From NCBI GenBank assembly GCA_002436105.1, contig DIXU01000008.1:1-64000 (forward strand): a stretch of 64,000 nucleotides of DNA. Reading direction: 5' to 3'. The notes under the pieces are model-generated. The model was not told where the DNA came from, ran no database searches, and saw only the letters and a list, made by a program, of their open reading frames with translations. Numbering within the stretch: the stretch's first letter is position 1; the number at the start of each line of letters is the position of its first letter. Made by a program: the position numbers and the translations under genes. This document shows, piece by piece, positions 44,490 through 52,686 of the stretch. Source of the stretch: Candidatus Aminicenantes bacterium UBA6072. GTDB taxonomy: Bacteria > Acidobacteriota > Aminicenantia > UBA2199.

Positions 44490-44695
44490 TTTGTTCTCCT
44501 TTTTTCGCGAGTCCGGGATGATTCTCGGCGGAGAAACGGATCAGAGACCGCTGAAGCGGTTGAGAAAGGCGACCAGGCGGTGCTGGGCGCGGGCATGCTC
44601 CCCGCAACGGGTCGTTTTCATTTCCGGAATCATGGGCAGATGGTAGCGCACGGCATCGGTTTTGTAAAGTGCCCTGCGCCGCGTTCAATCCGCCA

Positions 44696-44724
44696 TTGAC
44701 GCTGCGCCGGAATTATATTAGAAT
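44696..44724 (+). promoter_or_regulatory. tRNA-Thr promoter
   Basis: TTGACG (44696-44701), 17-bp spacer, TAGAAT (44719-44724), 21 bp before the mature tRNA 5' end. Confidence 0.7.
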
Positions 44725-44745
44725 GTCGCCGGCTGGCATCCACAG

Positions 44746-44818
44746 GCCGAAGTAGCTCAGCTGGTAGAGCAATTGATTCGTAATCAGTAGGTCGGGGGTT
44801 CGAATCCCCCCTTCGGCT
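44746..44818 (+). tRNA. tRNA-Thr (anticodon CGT)
   Basis: Complete cloverleaf: acceptor GCCGAAG/CTTCGGC, D arm GCTC/GAGC, anticodon stem ATTGA/TCAGT around loop TTCGTAA with anticodon CGT, T arm GGGGGTTCGAATCCCCC. CCA is not encoded. It decodes ACG. A tyrosine integrase gene pointing towards it begins the low-GC island immediately downstream. Confidence 0.95.
44795..44818 (+). other. Putative attachment site at the tRNA-Thr 3' end
   Basis: Tyrosine integrases commonly use the T-arm/acceptor end of a tRNA gene as attB. Here the tRNA is intact and the integrase gene ends about 200 bp away. I found no second copy of the tRNA 3' end to the right, so the other boundary should lie beyond the window. 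The site is assigned from context only. Confidence 0.45.
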
Positions 44819-45011
44819 TTCCGTTCCCACCTGAGTTTCCCTGTATAATCAAGCGTTTCCAGACTTATCTCGGGGTTAGACCTATGGGTAGCTAGAATGC
44901 TGAAAACTGACCACAATTCATGATAGACCATCACAATATCATCACAGTTAATGTTTCGGCGACACCCGTCAACTTCTCTGATACCCAGGAAATGACCGAA
45001 CACCTGCTTTC

Positions 45012-45035
45012 AAAGACCGTTTCAGGCCTTTTTTT
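45012..45035 (+). terminator. Possible terminator reading from tRNA-Thr
   Basis: Stem aaagacc/ggccttt with one mismatch and a 6-nt loop, followed by T7, on the plus strand. It overlaps the last codons of the convergent integrase gene. Confidence 0.35.
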
Positions 45036-46089
45036 GAAATTCTTCAACCTCTCCCTTGGGTTCCTCAAATTCAATCAACCTCACCGCCCCCTTCTTCCCC
45101 TCGTCGGTGGCGTGGGAGTAACGGTTGGTCGTGGCGATATTCTGATGCCCAAGAAGATGCTGAACTGAGACAATGCTCGCTCCCCGTTCAAGAGCTTTCG
45201 TGGCTACGGTGTGGCGAAGGTCATGGAAACGCCCAGGAGGATCAATCTTGCATCTTTTGAGAAGCCGGTGCCAACTGTGGCTGATCCACTTGAACGGTTT
45301 GCCAGTGTCTTGATTCTCAAAGACGTATTCACTCCCCTCACGATTGAGCTTCAACTTGGAGAACAGTTCAACCAGAGTCGCATTCATATTGATATGACGC
45401 ATCGTTTGCGTTTTGGTTCGAATCGCAGTCAGTGTAATAACCTTTCGTTTGAGGTCGATTTCGGACCAGCGAAGACCCGTGATCTCACTCAGTCGGCAGC
45501 CGGTATTTACAGCAATAAGAATGAAATACTTCAATGGCGGGCTGGCTTCTGCAATCAGCGCCGAGATCTCTTCATCGGAAAATATACGCTCCTGTTTTGG
45601 CTCCTTCTCCATTTTGATCCTCTCAACAAGATTAAAGCGTAGGTATCCCCATTCAACAGCTTTGTTCATGGCGTGGCGCAAGATCGCCAGTTCGCGGTTG
45701 ACTGTTGTCTTGGAAACCTCTCGTCCCCTGTTCACAGCCTGATCGCTCAATCTAGTATTTCTGTACTGCTGCACTCGATGGAGGTCTATCTCATCGAGAC
45801 AGTACTTTCCAAAAAACTTCGTTAACGGCTTCAGCATCTGAATATAGAACGGTTTGCTTTTAATCGTCTGACAGAAATCCTTTTGGTAGGTCTCCGCAAA
45901 TTTGCCGAACCCGAGTTTTTTGTCTTTTCTTAATATCGGATTTTTGTCGACTCTGCGATCATGCATCTTTTCGTTTAACACCATCCTCGCTTCTTCTTTG
46001 CTCTGGCAGCCTGATGACTCCCTAAACTGCCGGCCATGACCGTCACCATACGAGATGTACCAAATCTTCCCGACTTTATAAAGCCCCAT
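45022..46089 (-). CDS. Tyrosine recombinase/phage-type integrase
   Basis: 355 aa. An arm-binding N-terminus and a SAM-like core-binding domain (about 60-165) are followed by the catalytic domain: R in TGCRLSEITGLRW (about 200), K in the beta-hairpin, HDLRH (about 288-292), HLLGHQNIATTNRYSH with the nucleophilic Tyr (about 323). All catalytic residues are present, so it should be active. GGAGGTGAT precedes the ATG at 46089. It lies against tRNA-Thr and marks the left end of the integrated element. Confidence 0.95.
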   Translation of the reverse strand: MGLYKVGKIWYISYGDGHGRQFRESSGCQSKEEARMVLNEKMHDRRVDKNPILRKDKKLGFGKFAETYQKDFCQTIKSKPFYIQMLKPLTKFFGKYCLDEIDLHRVQQYRNTRLSDQAVNRGREVSKTTVNRELAILRHAMNKAVEWGYLRFNLVERIKMEKEPKQERIFSDEEISALIAEASPPLKYFILIAVNTGCRLSEITGLRWSEIDLKRKVITLTAIRTKTQTMRHINMNATLVELFSKLKLNREGSEYVFENQDTGKPFKWISHSWHRLLKRCKIDPPGRFHDLRHTVATKALERGASIVSVQHLLGHQNIATTNRYSHATDEGKKGAVRLIEFEEPKGEVEEFQKKA

Positions 46090-46586
46090 ATCACCTCCTC
46101 TTGCGACTCATTGAATACTACCAATAACACCCCTATGATGATATTGTCAATAGGCTTTGTAGGGTTGACTAAAATCCCGAGTGATGGTTATCGCCGCGCC
46201 AACAAAGATCGTGCCTCCTAGGGCATCCTGGAGCGTTTTTTGGCCATCCTGGTGTCTAGTTTAGAAGGTACTTAAACTATAACTGTGGCCTATTTTGAGA
46301 TAGGCTTGGGTGATAATAGTCAAGGAATAGTATGTAGCCAAGACTACTTCGCTGGGTGATACGTAGCCCTAATCCTACTGCCGTTTGTAATCGAAGCGAT
46401 CGAGCGGCGCAAAGGATCAGGTAGACTACACTTCATGGGGCCGCTGGAGATAATGGCCGTCTTTTCCCCTATTTCGGTATCATCTTCCAGCCAGATGCTT
46501 CGGTTCTGCGGTAGGCCGTTCTGCAGGCTGCCTGCTGCAACTTGTTATTAGCGGCCGACTCAATAGAAAACCCCTGAGCGGAATGG
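46090..46586. other. Unassigned 497-bp gap
   Basis: Between the integrase start and the STAND ATPase stop I see no convincing gene or RNA. Short frames here lack ribosome sites and recognisable content. The base composition is intermediate. Confidence 0.5.
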
Positions 46587-49500
46587 TCACGGCTTCCTCT
46601 GAGTCCGTTTTGCATTTTTGGATGAAACTTGCTTCGGAACCCTCTTGGCGGATGGCTTCTTCGCAGTACTTGTTGTTGCCGAATGACGTTTGCATACCTT
46701 CATTGTCCTAGGCGATTTCGCTTTTTGCTTGAGGTCTTCCTCGGTCAGCACCTCGCACCACACATTTGTCTGTTGCCGTTGAGCATCAGCGAGCCATTGC
46801 GGAGGTGATGGCGGATAAGGCAGCAGATCTCGCCGGCCGAACGCGAACCAGACAATAACTCGCTCGCCCACATAACGTCGAAGCAGATCTTCGCGAGCGT
46901 ATAGGATGTCTCCATTGAGTCCATCCACGCCACTTAATGTGATCGTGGCTCTGGATCCATCGGATAGGAACTGGTCGAAGCTCTGCGGGCCACTGCAGAG
47001 ATTACACTGTGTAGAGAAGGGTTGTGATGGCACTAGTGCGTTCCCGGAAAGATTCATTTCGCTATGGTAGCTCTCCCACGCGTAGCTGTGCGCGAGCACC
47101 TCAATCTCCACGACACCGCTGTTGATACGAACTTCATCGCGGTATGCATTTTCCGCAAGAGCCACAAAAGCGAAGTTTGGGTGCCAAGGAATCTCGCCAG
47201 CGAAGATACTGTGGTCACTCGGAACGTCAAGAGCCCCTCTTGGCTGTGTTCCGCTTCTGAGAGCGGACGCTAGTTGTGGAGCGTTCAATTTATCCGTCAC
47301 TAAGGCAGACATAAAAACACAAGCCTTACGTCCGAGGACCCGGTCTTCAGCCTTGACGAAGCCGTGGACCGCAACCCACGGGCCAAGGTGGTCACCGATC
47401 TTCTCTCGACGAAGTAGATTTTGTGGTAACGACGTGGTGCCCTCTCGTATCCAGCGTTCGTGGCTCTTCACTGTCGGTGACAGCCATGTATTTGAAACGG
47501 AGGCATCCCCATCGGTGGGCGGTTTGTCAGGAAATGACGGATCGATATCGACATCAGAGAATGGTCGATTCTCACGTGGGAACAGCCCCTGATCATCTAG
47601 TACTCCGGCATATATAAAGAAGCCGATCAAGCAATACTTCTTGCCGTATCGCTCTGCAAGCGGCCGATTCCCACGTCCCCTGTTTCCATACGCATCTTCC
47701 GCGATCCTTCTGTCAAGTGTTTCGAACGACGATCTTCGCCATCCGAGCTTCCACACAACTCCACGTACATGAGCCACAGCCGCTTGGTGACCTACATGGT
47801 CCATGTCGTAGTTTCTGCGGTCGTCGAACAGTCTCCCCAGTGTGTAGTTCTCGAAGTCCATATGGAGCGTCCGTCCTGCCTCATCGGCTCCTTCATCACC
47901 CTTGGCGAGCGGCTGGACAGGTGCGGGTGATGCGAACGCCCATATGCCGCTCAGTGCATTGGGCTGTACAGATGTGTAGAATTTCGCAGAGAAGGTAACG
48001 ATGCCACGCACATAGAGTCGCGCAAGGTAGTGGAATGTCGGCGCGCTTGCTGTTTTACCTACAAGCGCCGCTGTGAGTTGTTCGAGAAACGGCTTCAGGT
48101 GGGCTCCGAACTCGGCATCTCTATTTTGGTGACTCATTACGACGCCATACGATGCTGCGAGCATGCGCTCACCTACGTAGGAGTCATTCACGGTCAGCGC
48201 TCCGATGGTCAACTGGAATAGTCCTCCGGGATCGACACGTCCGAACCAATAGAGCGCTCGCGTCGCCTGGTCACGCACCCGCCGGACTGTGCTCGTAAGT
48301 GTCCACATCACCCAGCGGGCACGTAGCTGATCACCTGCCCGCGGTTTCCTCAGTCGCCAGCGTCGCTCGAGGTTCTCGAGATCGCGGAGTACTTCATCCT
48401 GGTTCTTGCGAATCCACTCCGTCCATCGAAGGTCACGATCTGATACCGCCAGACGACGTAGCACGCTGTCTAGCGTGTCAGCGTTGAGTGGATGGCCTGC
48501 GGTGCCTCGTATTTCCCAGAGACGAGCGAGAAGCTCAACGTCTCCATTATAGACGAGTTCACAAAGCGCGTCGACGGTCGCCGCGTCGAGAAAAGCTGGT
48601 TCAAGTCCGGCTGCCGACCGCAAAGCACGCTCACGCAGCGGCTCGTCAACTAATTGCCAAAGCTGTTTAGAGTGAAATCGTCGAGGGAGTTGTCCAACCA
48701 ACGACAACACAACATCGTCCGCTAGTGGATGGCGGATGTTGTAGTCGCCGGCCAACAAGGTCGTCGTGGATGATCCACGGATCCACATCTCGAAGCCAAG
48801 CTGACCGTGCTTTGCGAGCAGTGCGTTGGCGATAATGTGACCGCCAAGCATATCGTACACGGGGACGTACTCACCCTTTCTATTCGAAGGCATGCGGAGC
48901 AAGACCCCCTCATGCTCAAGTGCACGGACGAGGCACTGGTCCCACGGGCGCTGTGCGTCACCGAGGACTTGCTTCAGCTCGTCGAAGTCTATAGATCGAG
49001 CTCGCGAGTCCCACAGCTTGTTTGCGATGGTCGTCAGGGCCGTTCGCACGTCCTGCGCGAAGTACCGATATGTTCGAGGTGCTAACTCTGAGATCCGATT
49101 GCCTACTTGCTCCAGGTAGCGGTCAAAGAGTGCAGTCAGAGATCCTGGCATCGCGCCGACGCCGACAACCTTCTGCCGCGTCGGGTTCGTCACCTCACAG
49201 AACAGCCGCAGGGTCAGCGGGTGTTTTAGGAATTCCGGCAGTGAGGCATCGGTTGGATCGATCTTCCAGTAACGGAAGTGCTCACGAATTGCCTCAACGG
49301 CTTCGGCCCCGTAGCTGTTGATTTCGACGCGACGCGTTCCGTCGGGAAGCGCGTCGACTACAAACTCGGGCCGCAATGTGCAGACCAACAACACGTAGGG
49401 ATACCTTGCGAGTGTGGCCTCGAACGAGGCGAGTAAAGGCTTCCATGCCCGTGGATCTTCCGACTCGTTGAGCCCGTCGATGACCACGGGCAAACGGTGG

Positions 49501-50690
49501 TGAGCGCGCTGCCCGGCGGAATCTACCGCTGCAAGTAGCGATTCCATGCTCGGAACAGGCTGAGCCGCGATCAATACTTGGCGAGCCAAGTCGTCGAGGG
49601 TGTGGTTCGCGTGCATGTTGCGGCCATGTAGCAGCACGCCGTGAGGACGCACAGATGTTCCTGCCGTGAGTTGGGCTGCGAGGTGCGTCTTCCCACAACC
49701 CGCTGGTGCGAGAACTGCGACGACGCGGGAAGAAAATGCTGTCTCGACATCTTCAAGCAATCGCTCGGTTTGGTGGCATCCTGCGACGGCATTCGTCGCG
49801 TACAGACCCGCCCGGTAATTTCTACAACGCAGTCGCCGAGGGGCCGTAGCCAAGTCGTGAGGGAGAACGCATTGCTGCAAGATGAGCTCGTCATGAAGGC
49901 GGTCGAGATCGCCGCTGCGGATGCCTCCAGCGACTCGGTCAAGGGCGTCCGCAAACTGCCTTGAAGTTGTGGCTACTCTCGTTAGCAGCGGCGCAAACGG
50001 TTCAGGTACTTGCGGGGCTGCCTCCACGGCTTGGGAATGCTCGCGGAGATCCATCGATAGCACTCGGAGCACATCCCACGACTCTGATTCACCGAGCATG
50101 CGGCGCAGGTCGCGTTCGGCGTCGCTCACGTGGTGAACGTCTGGCTGCCACCTCACGCGAATCGGAGCGACGGCCTGTTCGTGCTGTTCCCGCAGGATAT
50201 CTGGCGTTAGCACCAACTCACCGAAGTAAGTACTCCTGAGAACGGCAGCCTGACCCGCAAGATAGATATCGATTTCGTCAGCTGTCCAGAGATGGAGCGT
50301 CATTCTCGATGACAGTCCATGGAACCACTGTTGGTCCTGTTTGGTCAGCGTTCGTCGAGTCCACAAGACCCAATCTGTGAGCCCTGCAACGTGGGCCTCC
50401 GCTTTTCTGATCCCGTCTTGAACATCGATCCTTCTAGTCGTTCCGAGTGCTCCGTTGGCTGGGAGATCGTACCACTTGCATTGCCATCCCCACCAGCGAT
50501 TTGGATTGCCGAGTGCATCACACCGCTGATCGAGCTTGAGATGAAACTCGACGCCTGGCTGGTTCGCGAGGGCACGAAACACGCCGTAGCTTCCGAAGTT
50601 AAGGCGCACGATGCCTCTGCAGAGCTGCTCAAAGTTCTTTTCGACGTTACCTGGCAATTTAATGAAAACGTCCCAGTTCAACGCTGGCAT
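46587..50690 (-). CDS. Mrr-like nuclease/NACHT STAND ATPase (Avs-like defence protein)
   Basis: 1367 aa from the ATG at 50690 (MPALNWDVFI), which has GGAG at 5 nt; a frame start 10 codons earlier lacks a ribosome site. The N-terminus resembles restriction-endonuclease-like/Mrr folds: FEQLCRGIVRLNFG (20-33), E48 and the Q-C-K core at 70-72. A P-loop LAPAGCGKTH (about 327-336) and Walker B VVIDGLNES (about 398-406), then HPLTLRLFCEV, define a NACHT/STAND ATPase. The remaining roughly 800 residues (helical, then a beta-rich end with DVDIDPSFPDKPP) would be the sensor. A Lys-rich tail ends it. This architecture is that of antiviral STAND proteins. It is the last gene of a three-gene unit, 13 nt after a small protein. 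Confidence 0.82.
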   Translation of the reverse strand: MPALNWDVFIKLPGNVEKNFEQLCRGIVRLNFGSYGVFRALANQPGVEFHLKLDQRCDALGNPNRWWGWQCKWYDLPANGALGTTRRIDVQDGIRKAEAHVAGLTDWVLWTRRTLTKQDQQWFHGLSSRMTLHLWTADEIDIYLAGQAAVLRSTYFGELVLTPDILREQHEQAVAPIRVRWQPDVHHVSDAERDLRRMLGESESWDVLRVLSMDLREHSQAVEAAPQVPEPFAPLLTRVATTSRQFADALDRVAGGIRSGDLDRLHDELILQQCVLPHDLATAPRRLRCRNYRAGLYATNAVAGCHQTERLLEDVETAFSSRVVAVLAPAGCGKTHLAAQLTAGTSVRPHGVLLHGRNMHANHTLDDLARQVLIAAQPVPSMESLLAAVDSAGQRAHHRLPVVIDGLNESEDPRAWKPLLASFEATLARYPYVLLVCTLRPEFVVDALPDGTRRVEINSYGAEAVEAIREHFRYWKIDPTDASLPEFLKHPLTLRLFCEVTNPTRQKVVGVGAMPGSLTALFDRYLEQVGNRISELAPRTYRYFAQDVRTALTTIANKLWDSRARSIDFDELKQVLGDAQRPWDQCLVRALEHEGVLLRMPSNRKGEYVPVYDMLGGHIIANALLAKHGQLGFEMWIRGSSTTTLLAGDYNIRHPLADDVVLSLVGQLPRRFHSKQLWQLVDEPLRERALRSAAGLEPAFLDAATVDALCELVYNGDVELLARLWEIRGTAGHPLNADTLDSVLRRLAVSDRDLRWTEWIRKNQDEVLRDLENLERRWRLRKPRAGDQLRARWVMWTLTSTVRRVRDQATRALYWFGRVDPGGLFQLTIGALTVNDSYVGERMLAASYGVVMSHQNRDAEFGAHLKPFLEQLTAALVGKTASAPTFHYLARLYVRGIVTFSAKFYTSVQPNALSGIWAFASPAPVQPLAKGDEGADEAGRTLHMDFENYTLGRLFDDRRNYDMDHVGHQAAVAHVRGVVWKLGWRRSSFETLDRRIAEDAYGNRGRGNRPLAERYGKKYCLIGFFIYAGVLDDQGLFPRENRPFSDVDIDPSFPDKPPTDGDASVSNTWLSPTVKSHERWIREGTTSLPQNLLRREKIGDHLGPWVAVHGFVKAEDRVLGRKACVFMSALVTDKLNAPQLASALRSGTQPRGALDVPSDHSIFAGEIPWHPNFAFVALAENAYRDEVRINSGVVEIEVLAHSYAWESYHSEMNLSGNALVPSQPFSTQCNLCSGPQSFDQFLSDGSRATITLSGVDGLNGDILYAREDLLRRYVGERVIVWFAFGRRDLLPYPPSPPQWLADAQRQQTNVWCEVLTEEDLKQKAKSPRTMKVCKRHSATTSTAKKPSAKRVPKQVSSKNAKRTQRKP

Positions 50691-50703
50691 GGAGACTCCG
50701 CGT

Positions 50704-51114
50704 TCACCGCCCTCTCCCATATTTGGTGTCGGGATGGTTGTGAGCCGAGTACACTTCGATACGCGCTCCGTGATTGAACATGACCTTCAAAAAGGCTGAG
50801 ATATCGAGTTCATCCGTTTTCAAAACGACATTGTTACCTTCTACCATCACACTGACATCGTATGCAAATTGCTCGAGTTCCTGAGGTCCAATGGAGTTGA
50901 TGTTCAGACGTCCCAGCAGATCGAGCATCTCCGTGCCATATCGTTCAGATGGGCTACCAATGACGAGTGTACCATTGTCTTGGTCTTTTGAAACCTGCTC
51001 TGTGATCGCATCGATGATCTCCATTGCCTTCGTTGCCTCGGTTTCGTCATTGAAGTGGCCGATCATCACCAAGTTCGCGGAGTGCTCGGAACCGTACTGG
51101 TACCAAATCTTCAT
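50704..51114 (-). CDS. Small conserved-type protein between radical SAM and STAND genes (DUF6375-like)
   Basis: 136 aa beginning MKIWYQYGSEHSANLVMIGHF. The sequence suggests an alpha/beta fold with a central acidic segment (EATKAMEIIDAITEQ) and a C-terminal part ending in HNHPDTKYGRGR. I recall a family annotated DUF6375 with the same start, but cannot verify it. The start overlaps the radical SAM stop (ATGA) and the STAND ATPase follows after 13 nt, so all three are one operon. It could be a substrate, adaptor or trigger for its neighbours. Confidence 0.75.
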   Translation of the reverse strand: MKIWYQYGSEHSANLVMIGHFNDETEATKAMEIIDAITEQVSKDQDNGTLVIGSPSERYGTEMLDLLGRLNINSIGPQELEQFAYDVSVMVEGNNVVLKTDELDISAFLKVMFNHGARIEVYSAHNHPDTKYGRGR

Positions 51115-52055
51115 GTCTCTTTCTCCTGGTGTTTGTGTGCAAGTCGGTCAAGTGCGCTCATTATGCCCTCGGAACCAATTGGCATTCCTGTCGCGTCGTA
51201 CGAGCTCAGCTTTAAGACCCCTGCTGCGTCGATATGCGCATATGCACGAAGACCCTGCTCTGGCGCGGTTGGATTACATATTGAGAAACCTTCTGCATAT
51301 CCCTCATTGATGCAGAGTCTCATAGTCCCTCGATACGTTTCAACCCATTTTCGCAGGCCTTTCAACGTGTCATTGTCAACCTGTGGACATTTTCGAGTAG
51401 CCATCTGTGGAAGGAGCAATAGTTCGCAGCTTCCTAGGTCGGCGGCAATAGCGACAGCATTATCAAGATCAAGCAGTGTGTGCTCGTTCACGATAAAGTT
51501 GATGCCGAAGTTAGCAATGGTTCGCACTAACTTCATGTGTGCAATGAATTTATCGAAGGGGCGTCGCCGGATGGATTCATAATTATGGCCGATCCCGTCC
51601 ATGCTTACGCGGATAAAGTTTACACTCCCACGAAGCTTATCTGCCATGGATTCGTCAATATTGTGCCCATGGGTAGTGAATGTTACAGAGAGCTGCATCT
51701 CGCGCGCTACGTGCCTACACAATTCGACAAAGCGAGGATATTGTGTTGGCTCACCCCCTCCAAAGCCCACTCCAAGAGTGCCATTTGCATCGAGTTCATG
51801 TAACCAGCAAATAACAGTATCATAAGGAAGCTCATGAAAGGACTTAGGCACAAAACAATGATCACACGTCAAATTGCATCGGTTTGTAAGCGCAATCGAG
51901 ACATGACGGGGCGCTCGAGAATATAGTGAGGAGGGAACGGGTATCTCATAGATGAGAACATTTAGGCCGGTGGTGCGGTTGAATATGTGGATGCCCGCCG
52001 GACTACCGCGTAACTTCCAATGGTCTGCCTGATGGTTATCCCTTGAGGTTTTCAT
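51111..52055 (-). CDS. Radical SAM enzyme of the STAND-linked operon
   Basis: 314 aa. The radical SAM motif CNLTCDHC (about 58-65) and GGGEPTQYP (about 98-106) are clear, followed by a half-barrel with MDGIGHNYESIRR. No SPASM-type cluster is present at the C-terminus; single cysteines occur at KCPQ, LCIN and ICNP. The N-terminal roughly 50 residues are family-specific. It is unlike prokaryotic viperins in its motif context. A radical SAM gene leading a STAND ATPase operon suggests nucleotide or protein modification linked to defence. No Shine-Dalgarno is clear before the ATG at 52055. Confidence 0.83.
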   Translation of the reverse strand: MKTSRDNHQADHWKLRGSPAGIHIFNRTTGLNVLIYEIPVPSSLYSRAPRHVSIALTNRCNLTCDHCFVPKSFHELPYDTVICWLHELDANGTLGVGFGGGEPTQYPRFVELCRHVAREMQLSVTFTTHGHNIDESMADKLRGSVNFIRVSMDGIGHNYESIRRRPFDKFIAHMKLVRTIANFGINFIVNEHTLLDLDNAVAIAADLGSCELLLLPQMATRKCPQVDNDTLKGLRKWVETYRGTMRLCINEGYAEGFSICNPTAPEQGLRAYAHIDAAGVLKLSSYDATGMPIGSEGIMSALDRLAHKHQEKET

Positions 52056-52440
52056 TACTGTATGAAGTTTCCTATATCATGGTATGGTTTACAGAGGCTG
52101 TGAATAGCGTTTAACAGAAACTCATCATATAGCAAGTCAAGAATAACTTCGATCATCCAATCGAGCATGAATTTCCCTCTCTAGTTGACGACACGTTGCT
52201 TCAACTTGACTAAGCTCATTGCTGCGTAGTTTTTCGGTTTTCGTATCCGCAGATCCATAAATACTATAAACAGAAAAGAATGAAGATACAATGGGGATAA
52301 ATGTGATATTCATATTTGGCTCTAGGCTCCTAGATTAATTCATTTATCTGATTTTTTTTCAGCCGAGATAATTCACGACAAGTCAAGTGCTAGGAACACT
52401 TCTTTCTCCCAAGGGTCACTCATTATCTTTTCAATAAGGG

Positions 52441-52482
52441 GTACTATCTAACGGCGAGGACCAACAAACCTTGATGGATGGA
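52441..52482. repeat. Dispersed 42-bp motif, copy 1
   Basis: Shares about 80% identity with 63448-63489 (key shared parts: gtact, ctaa, ggcgagg, cc, aacc, tgatgga). Both copies lie in gene-free gaps between island modules and both are followed within about 130 bp by short-period pyrimidine-rich arrays. Confidence 0.6.
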
Positions 52483-52527
52483 TGCCTGTTCGAATTCAAG
52501 GATTCGCTGACACATATAATCGAACCT

Positions 52528-52572
52528 GTACAGTCGTTTTAATCTTTTTAGTCTTCTTAGTCATCTTACTCA
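52528..52572. repeat. Nonamer array (ttttagtct-type)
   Basis: About four to five 9-bp imperfect units (ttttaatct, ttttagtct, tcttagtca, tcttactca). A similar short array, gtcctgattatcctgatc, is at 63578-63597 next to the other copy of the 42-bp motif. Confidence 0.6.
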
Positions 52573-52686
52573 TTTAAGATGACTTTGTCTTTATTGCTGC
52601 CTTAAAAGAAGAACCAGAAACAGACTGTAATGTCGGTGTAATTACACAGTAAGAATCGTCATTACACTGTAAGCCAACTCCCCACC

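Larger units (their letters stand above)
52056..52686. other. Unassigned 631-bp gap between cargo modules
   Basis: AT-rich and without a supported gene. It holds a 9-bp periodic array (52528-52572) and the gtact...ggcgagg motif (52441-52482) repeated at 63448. It separates the radical SAM/STAND unit from the CHAT protein gene. Confidence 0.55.

Noticed and set aside
49641..50777. Plus-strand frames opposite the STAND ATPase
   Set aside because: Short, mutually overlapping and without motifs; the minus strand holds a continuous 1367-aa protein with ATPase motifs.
51111..52055. Prokaryotic viperin (pVip)
   Set aside because: The CNLTCDHC and GGGEPTQYP context and the C-terminus do not look viperin-like, and no nucleotide kinase-type neighbour is present.
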